Part shown: positions 44,464 through 49,574 of the stretch, piece after piece | Position numbering within the stretch: position 1 is the stretch's first letter | Layout: the number at the start of each line of letters is the position of its first letter | From: a bacterium | GTDB taxonomy: Bacteria; Gemmatimonadota; Glassbacteria; GWA2-58-10 | Assembly (NCBI GenBank): GCA_021372515.1 | Contig: JAJFUG010000134.1 | Coordinates: 1 to 49,574, forward strand | Direction of reading: 5' to 3' | DNA: 49,574 nucleotides | Notes under the pieces: model-generated | What the model was told of the DNA's origin: nothing | Seen by the model: the letters and a program-made list of their open reading frames with translations, nothing else | Databases searched by the model: none | Translations under genes and position numbers: made by a program

Positions 44464-44505
44464 ATATTGCGCCTTTGCAGCCGGCGGCCGTAAAAGGCCG
44501 CCGCC

Positions 44506-45576
44506 ATGAATTCAACTATCCGGAAAACCGCCATGCCCCCTGTGAGCCTGAGCCTGAACGACATAATCTCCCAGAGCCGCCAGGGACGGTTCCATGCGGT
44601 GTATTTCCTGCACGGGGACGAGAGCCGTCTGACCCGCCAGGCGGTGGAGGTGATTCTCGAATGCGCGGTGGACAAGGCCACGGCCGATTTCAATTTCGAC
44701 CGTTTCCACGGCGGCGACCTGAACCTGGAAAAGCTGGTCACTGTGCTGGACACTCCGCCCATGATGGCCCCACGAAGGGTGGTGCTGCTGCGCGACCTCG
44801 AAAAGGCCGCTCTTCCGGCCAAGGAGTTCCTCTCCAACTGGGCCGTGCGCCCGGGAAGCGGCACGCTGCTGGTGCTGGCCGCCGGGGAGAGGGTCCGGAT
44901 CGACCGTAAGAAAGCCTCGCCCAAGTGGGCCGCGCGCCTGGAGGAGCATGCCGCCAGCGCGTTGTTCTGGCCGCTCAAGGAGCCGGAGCTGATGCGCTGG
45001 CTCGGCTGGCAGGCCGAGCGGCGGGGCAAGAGCCTGGACAGCCGAGCGTCTTTCGAGCTTTACGCCCGCCTGGGCGGCGACCTCGACCGTCTGGCCGATG
45101 AGATCGAGAAACTCTCTGTCTACTGCGGCGCGCGCCTGGAGATCACCCGTCAGGATGTCCTCGACCTGAGCGCCTACCAGACCGGGGGGACGGTGTTCGA
45201 CTGGCTGGACGCCCTGGCCGGGGGGGAAACGCTCAAGGCCATTTCCCTGGCCCGCCACCTCCTGACCGCCGGAGAGTCGGCGGTGGGTGCGCTGGCTCTG
45301 GCCACCGGGCACTACACCACGTTGCTCAAGGTCCGCCGCATGAACGCGGCCCGTATCCCGGCCGAGCAGATCAAGCGCAGCCTGGGCCTGGCCCAGCGTC
45401 CGCCCGAGGCGGTCAAGGCCGTGTTCGCCCAGGCCGCCGCCCGCAGCCAGGCCAGTCTGGAGCGCGCCCTGGCCCTGCTGCTGGAGGCCGACCGCCGTCT
45501 CAAGACCAGTTCCCTGCCCGACAATATCCTGCTCGAAAGCCTGATCATCGATTTCCACCGGGAGGTGAACGCATGA
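44506..45576 (+). CDS. holA: DNA polymerase III delta subunit
   Basis: 356 residues. The AAA-like clamp-loader fold is visible: YFLHGDESRLTRQAVEVILE near the start, FDRFHGGDLNLEKLVTVLD, MMAPRRVVLLRDLEKA, LLVLAAGERVRIDRKK, and the helical collar with LGGDLDRLADEIEKLSVYCG, TVFDWLDALAGGETLKAISL and a C-terminal LERALALLLEADRRLKTSSL. Delta opens the sliding clamp during loading. ATG 44506 is used; ATG 44533 is possible, and neither ribosome site is strong. Its stop overlaps the next start as ATGA, so the operon is translationally coupled. Confidence 0.9.
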   Translation: MNSTIRKTAMPPVSLSLNDIISQSRQGRFHAVYFLHGDESRLTRQAVEVILECAVDKATADFNFDRFHGGDLNLEKLVTVLDTPPMMAPRRVVLLRDLEKAALPAKEFLSNWAVRPGSGTLLVLAAGERVRIDRKKASPKWAARLEEHAASALFWPLKEPELMRWLGWQAERRGKSLDSRASFELYARLGGDLDRLADEIEKLSVYCGARLEITRQDVLDLSAYQTGGTVFDWLDALAGGETLKAISLARHLLTAGESAVGALALATGHYTTLLKVRRMNAARIPAEQIKRSLGLAQRPPEAVKAVFAQAAARSQASLERALALLLEADRRLKTSSLPDNILLESLIIDFHREVNA

Positions 45577-46622
45577 CCGCCCGAATCTGCGCCCCGGCCA
45601 TATTCTTCGCACTGCTTGCCGCTCTTGTCCCGCCGCGGTCCGCCGCGGCCCAGGACATGCTGACCGTGGCCCGCACCCAGATGGCCGCCGGAATGACCGC
45701 GGATGCCCGGGTGATCGTGGAGTCGAGCCTGAATAGCAGCGCCGACCCCGAGCGCGCCCGCCTCTACCGCGCCCTGCTCACCGCTCCGGCCGACTCCGCC
45801 CTGGGCCGTCTGCTGGAGCTGGCCAGCCAGGGCGGCAAGAGCGCCGCGACCCAGGAGGCGCTGGAGCGCCTGGGCGATCTGGCCTACATGCGCGGCCAGT
45901 ATTCCGAGGCGGCCACGCGCTACCAGAGCGCCGCCGACCGCGCCGCCGACCCGGAGGCGAGCCGCCGCGCCATGGCCAAGCGCGCCCGCGCCGAGCTGCA
46001 CCTCGGGCAGGCCAAGTCCGCCGCCCGCACCCTCCGTCAGGCCGCAGCCCTGGGCGAGGAGGCCAACCGCGGCATGCTGCGGTTCAGCCTGGGCTGCGCC
46101 AAAGAGCAGGACGGTGACACGAATGGCGCGGCCGAGGACTACCTGGCCCTGTACCTGGACAGTCAAAGCCCCTACCAGCTCGCCGCTCTGACCCGCCTGA
46201 CCCGTATCTACGGCGGCGGGACCAGCGAGCGGGCGGGCCAGTGGCGCACCCGTCAGGCCGAGGCTTGCGACGGCACGGTGTTCGACCCGGCCTGGGTCCG
46301 TCCCGAAAGCGCCGTTTCGGCTAAATCCGGGGCGCATTCCGCCAAGCCGGAACCCGCCGCCTCGGCTCAGGCGCCTGCCTCGTCAGCCTCCGGCGGCTGG
46401 AGCCTTCAACTGGGGGCGTTCTCCGGCGCCGCGCGCGCCAACACCATGGCTGAGGAAATCCGCCGCCGCACCGGCCTGTCGCCGGTGGTCGTGCAGGTGG
46501 CCGGCAGCCGCCTCTACCGTGTCCGCCTGACCGGCTTCGGCTCCAAGGCCGACTGCCGGTCCTCCGAGGCGACCCTGAAAAAGCAGCGTATCAAGTACGA
46601 GGTCATCGAACCGGGAGACTGA
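45573..46622 (+). CDS. secreted TPR-like protein with C-terminal SPOR domain
   Basis: 349 residues. A signal peptide (FFALLAALVPPRSAAAQD) is followed by helical repeat-like segments (about 80-225; ALERLGDLAYMRGQYSEAAT, LGCAKEQDGDTNGAAEDYLA), an Ala/Pro-rich linker and a SPOR domain (about 272-346; SLQLGAFSGAARANTMAEEI, VQVAGSRLYRVRLTGFGS). SPOR domains bind denuded peptidoglycan glycans at division sites, so it is likely periplasmic and peptidoglycan-associated. ATG 45573 overlaps the holA stop by 4 nt. A division or envelope role is inferred from the domain only. Confidence 0.87.
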   Translation: MTARICAPAIFFALLAALVPPRSAAAQDMLTVARTQMAAGMTADARVIVESSLNSSADPERARLYRALLTAPADSALGRLLELASQGGKSAATQEALERLGDLAYMRGQYSEAATRYQSAADRAADPEASRRAMAKRARAELHLGQAKSAARTLRQAAALGEEANRGMLRFSLGCAKEQDGDTNGAAEDYLALYLDSQSPYQLAALTRLTRIYGGGTSERAGQWRTRQAEACDGTVFDPAWVRPESAVSAKSGAHSAKPEPAASAQAPASSASGGWSLQLGAFSGAARANTMAEEIRRRTGLSPVVVQVAGSRLYRVRLTGFGSKADCRSSEATLKKQRIKYEVIEPGD

Positions 46623-46628
46623 GCCGTC

Positions 46629-49292
46629 ATGGCCGATGAAACCCCGCTCATGCAGCAATATCAGCGGATCAAGGCCGAGCACCAGGGCGAAATCCTGCTG
46701 TTCCGGATGGGCGATTTCTACGAGATGTTCTCGGAGGACGCCAAGCTGGGCTCGAAGATCCTGGGGCTGACCCTCACCTCGCGCAACAACGGGGCGGCCG
46801 GGCGCGTGCCCCTGGCCGGGGTGCCGGTCAAGGCCGTGGAGGGCTATATCGCCAGGCTGGTGGCCGCTGGCTGCAAGGTGGCGATCTGCGAGCAGATGGA
46901 GGACCCCAAAAAGGCCAAGATAATAGTCAAGCGCCAGGTGACCGAGGTCCTCACCCCGGGCACGGTGATGACCGAGAACCTGCTCGAGGCCACCAGCAAC
47001 AGTTTCCTGGCCTGCGCCCAGCGGGCGGGCGAGCGCGCCGCCCTGGCCTGGCTCGACCTGACCACCGGGGAATTCTTCCTTGCCAGCTTGCCACTGGCCC
47101 GCCTGGGGGATGAGCTGCGGCGGATCGGGCCGCGGGAGATTCTGCTGGAGGGGGTGAACGGCCTGCCCGAGGGCCCGCGCGGGGCCCAGGCCAATGTGCC
47201 CCTGCTGGAGGCGGCCTGCGAAAAACCGGGAGGCCTCGGCTGCCCCTGCACCTGGCTCGAGGACTGGCGTTTCGACCGCGCCACCTGCGTGGAGGGCCTG
47301 AAAAAGCATTTCGGCGTGGCCACGTTCAACGGTTTCGGGATCGAGGACGATGACCCGGCCCTGGTGAGCGCCGGCGTGCTGCTGGATTACGCCGGGCGGA
47401 TGCAGCCGGCCGCCCTGGCCCATATCGTGCGCCTGCAGCCCTATTTTCCGGGTGACTACATGGTCCTCGACCGGGCCAGTGTGGCGAACCTGGAGCTGGT
47501 GAGCAATTTCTCGGGCGGACGGGGCGGCACCCTGCTCGAAACTCTTGACCGCACGCTGACCGCCATGGGCGCGCGCACCCTGCGGCGCTGGGTGCTGGAG
47601 CCGCTGCAGGATTTCCCCCAGATCGAGAAGCGCCTGGACCGCGTGGCAGCTTTCCACAGCGACAGCGCCCTACGCCGCGGTGTCCGCGACCTGCTGGCCG
47701 AGGTGGCCGACATCGAGCGCCTGGTGGGGCGTATCTCCAGCCAGCGCGCCGGGCCGCGCGAGCTGGCCTCGCTGGCCGCCTCGCTCGGACGGATCCCGGA
47801 GCTCAAGGCCGGCCTCGCGGACAGCGGCAACCCGGCCCTGGCTGGACTGGGCGAATCTCTACGGGAGTATCCGCAGCTCGTGGCTGAGATCGGCCGCGCC
47901 CTGAGTGATGACCTGCCGGCGTTGCTGGCGGACGGCAACGTGATCCGGGCGGGCTACAACGCCGGACTGGATGAGCTGCGCAGCTTTCAGACAGAGGGCA
48001 AGGACTGGCTCGTGCGCCTGGAGGCGGACCAGCGCGCGCGCAGCGGGATCGGCAACCTGAAAGTCAAGTACAACCGGGTGTTCGGCTATTTTATCGAGGT
48101 GACCCGTAGCAACCTGCACCTGGTCCCGGCGGACTACATCCGCAAGCAGACAATCTCCGGGGGCGAGCGTTTCATCACCCCGGAGCTCAAGGAGTACGAA
48201 AACAAGGTGCTGGGGGCGGAGGAGAAAATCGCCGCCTTGGAGTACGACCTGTTCTGCGCTCTGCGCGAGCACGCGGCCACGTTCAGCGCCGAGCTGCAGG
48301 AAACCGCCGCGGCCCTGGCCTGCCTGGATGTAGCCGCCGCGCTGGCCGAGGTGGCCGCGGACCTGGGCTATGTGCGTCCGTCCATGGTGGAGGGCGACCG
48401 GATTTTTATCCGCGAGGGCCGTCACCCGGTGGTCGAGCGCATGGTGCAGGGGCACAAGTTCGTGCCCAACGATATCGAGCTGGACAACCGCGAGAACCAG
48501 ATCATAGTCCTCACCGGCCCCAACATGGCGGGCAAGAGCACCCTTCTGCGCCAGGTGGGGCTGATCGTGCTCCTGGCCCATGTCGGCAGCTTCGTCCCGG
48601 CGGCCGAGGCGGCAGTCTGCCGCGTGGACCGCATTTTCACCCGCGTGGGGGCGAGCGACAACCTGGCCCGCGGCCAGAGCACGTTCATGGTGGAGATGAA
48701 CGAGACCGCCAATATCCTGAACAACGCCAGCCCCGCGAGCCTGATCCTGCTGGATGAGATCGGCCGGGGCACCAGCACGTTCGACGGTCTGTCAATCGCC
48801 TGGTCGGTGACGGAATATCTGCACGAGCAGCCCTCGCGCGCGGCCAAGACAATTTTCGCCACACATTATCACGAGTTGACCGAGCTGGAGAGCCTTCTGC
48901 CACGGGTGAAAAACTTCAACGTGATGGTCAAGGATTACGGCGAGCGGGTGATATTCCTGCACAAGATACAGCGCGGCGGGTCGGACCGCAGCTATGGGAT
49001 ACAGGTGGCGCGTCTGGCCGGAATCCCGCAGACCGTGCTCGAGCGGGCGCGCGAGGTGCTGGCCAATCTGGAGGGCGGCGAGTTCAGCGCCGGGCACGTG
49101 CCGCGCCTGGCCAGCGGCAGTCACGCCCCGCGTGCGCAGCGGCGCGACCTGGACCAGCTCAGCCTGTTCGCCGCCGCGCCCGGGCCGCCGAACCCAGCCG
49201 TGGAGCGGCTCAAAGACCTGGACCCCGACAGCCTGACGCCCATAGAGGCGCTCAAAATATTGTACGAGCTTAAGAAGGACGTCGACAAATGA
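46629..49292 (+). CDS. mutS: DNA mismatch repair protein MutS
   Basis: 887 residues, full length. The mismatch-binding Phe-x-Glu is in MGDFYEMF (Phe30, Glu32). Clamp and lever regions follow, with KVKYNRVFGYFIEVTRSNL. The ATPase has Walker A GPNMAGKSTLLRQ (630-642), FTRVGASDNLARGQSTFMVE, Walker B LILLDEIGRGTSTFDGLSIA and the ATHYHELTELE block. The C-terminus reads LDPDSLTPIEALKILYELKK, as usual. It recognises mispairs and recruits MutL. GGGAG lies 11 nt before ATG 46629. It follows the SPOR gene by 6 nt and overlaps queD by 4 nt. Confidence 0.98.
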   Translation: MADETPLMQQYQRIKAEHQGEILLFRMGDFYEMFSEDAKLGSKILGLTLTSRNNGAAGRVPLAGVPVKAVEGYIARLVAAGCKVAICEQMEDPKKAKIIVKRQVTEVLTPGTVMTENLLEATSNSFLACAQRAGERAALAWLDLTTGEFFLASLPLARLGDELRRIGPREILLEGVNGLPEGPRGAQANVPLLEAACEKPGGLGCPCTWLEDWRFDRATCVEGLKKHFGVATFNGFGIEDDDPALVSAGVLLDYAGRMQPAALAHIVRLQPYFPGDYMVLDRASVANLELVSNFSGGRGGTLLETLDRTLTAMGARTLRRWVLEPLQDFPQIEKRLDRVAAFHSDSALRRGVRDLLAEVADIERLVGRISSQRAGPRELASLAASLGRIPELKAGLADSGNPALAGLGESLREYPQLVAEIGRALSDDLPALLADGNVIRAGYNAGLDELRSFQTEGKDWLVRLEADQRARSGIGNLKVKYNRVFGYFIEVTRSNLHLVPADYIRKQTISGGERFITPELKEYENKVLGAEEKIAALEYDLFCALREHAATFSAELQETAAALACLDVAAALAEVAADLGYVRPSMVEGDRIFIREGRHPVVERMVQGHKFVPNDIELDNRENQIIVLTGPNMAGKSTLLRQVGLIVLLAHVGSFVPAAEAAVCRVDRIFTRVGASDNLARGQSTFMVEMNETANILNNASPASLILLDEIGRGTSTFDGLSIAWSVTEYLHEQPSRAAKTIFATHYHELTELESLLPRVKNFNVMVKDYGERVIFLHKIQRGGSDRSYGIQVARLAGIPQTVLERAREVLANLEGGEFSAGHVPRLASGSHAPRAQRRDLDQLSLFAAAPGPPNPAVERLKDLDPDSLTPIEALKILYELKKDVDK

Positions 49293-49574
49293 GCTACCGC
49301 ATCTCGGCCGAGGCCGAGTTCTCGAGTGCGCACCACCTGCGCGACTATCCCGGCAAGTGCGCCTCGCTGCACGGCCACAACTGGAAAGTGCGGCTGACCG
49401 TGCGCACAAGCACGCTGGACGAGCGCGGGATGGGCCTGGATTTCGGCAGCCTCAAGCGTATCCTGGCCGCCCTGGTGGCCCGGTTCGACCATGTCGACCT
49501 GAACAGCGTGCCGCCGTTCGACCGGATAAACCCCACGGCCGAGAACCTGGCCCGCACGATTTTCGAGCAGTCCG
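49289..49574 (+). CDS. queD: 6-carboxytetrahydropterin synthase family protein, 3' end outside window
   Basis: The first 95 residues are visible. The N-terminus reads EAEFSSAHHLRDYPGKCASL followed by HGHNW: the zinc-binding His triad and catalytic Cys of QueD/6-pyruvoyltetrahydropterin synthase. GMGLDFGSLKRILAALV and FDHVDLNSVPPF (the DHxxLN-type block) continue the T-fold. QueD makes 6-carboxytetrahydropterin from dihydroneopterin triphosphate for queuosine and other deazapurines. ATG 49289 overlaps the mutS stop as ATGA. The last part of the protein is beyond the edge. Confidence 0.93.
   Translation, partial: MSYRISAEAEFSSAHHLRDYPGKCASLHGHNWKVRLTVRTSTLDERGMGLDFGSLKRILAALVARFDHVDLNSVPPFDRINPTAENLARTIFEQS

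Overview
The window is GC-rich chromosomal DNA from a Gram-negative (diderm) heterotrophic bacterium. Lipoprotein signals, a SPOR-domain protein, MltG and a Tat-type signal support a diderm envelope. The gene mix (class II photolyase, secreted heparinase-like and rhamnosidase-like enzymes, a very large multi-PAS hybrid kinase) suggests an uncultivated lineage, perhaps FCB-like, but no rRNA or other phylogenetic marker was used, so the phylum is a guess. I saw no tRNA, rRNA, CRISPR array, phage gene or transposase.

Layout. (1) 1-3080, minus strand: partial PfkB sugar kinase, secreted beta-propeller-like protein, M32 carboxypeptidase. (2) 3194-6285, plus strand: class II photolyase and a KefB-type cation/proton antiporter, closed by a shared hairpin terminator. 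(3) 6406-19966, minus strand: degradation and sensing block with heparinase II/III-like lipoprotein, alpha/beta-hydrolase lipoprotein, small Ala-rich protein, GH78-like rhamnosidase, a 1618-residue hybrid histidine kinase and an M49 (DPP III-like) lipoprotein. (4) 20097-21308, minus strand: SLC13/ArsB-type permease, divergent from the next block. (5) 21595-31889, plus strand: UPF0173 hydrolase, gcvPB, LipM/LplA-like acyltransferase, rpe, NUDIX hydrolase, D-2-hydroxyacid dehydrogenase, DUF89 protein, Tat-exported FAD oxidoreductase, polytopic membrane protein with a repeat-like tail. (6) 31946-40857, minus strand: housekeeping run rho, ruvX, mltG, pgi, hisI, tyrA, aroA, aroE. (7) 41486-49574, plus strand: membrane zinc-ribbon protein with an Mrr-like domain, 98-residue protein, zf-HC2 protein, then a compact holA, SPOR protein, mutS, queD operon.

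The most unusual signal is a dispersed non-coding repeat of about 370-385 bp present twice (25458-25842 and 34315-34685). Four nearly invariant blocks are separated by spacers whose lengths differ by non-multiples of three. The blocks contain hairpins whose differences mostly preserve pairing, and both copies end in the same 8-bp hairpin. One copy runs with its flanking genes, the other against them and splits tyrA from aroA-aroE. It behaves like an independent unit (structured RNA or non-autonomous mobile element), not a gene or an operon leader. Secondary points are a PAS domain apparently split by a lectin-like beta-sandwich in the hybrid kinase, the zinc-ribbon membrane protein with a degenerate nuclease-like domain, a gene whose best-placed start is ATC, and a recurring TATATT-type promoter motif.
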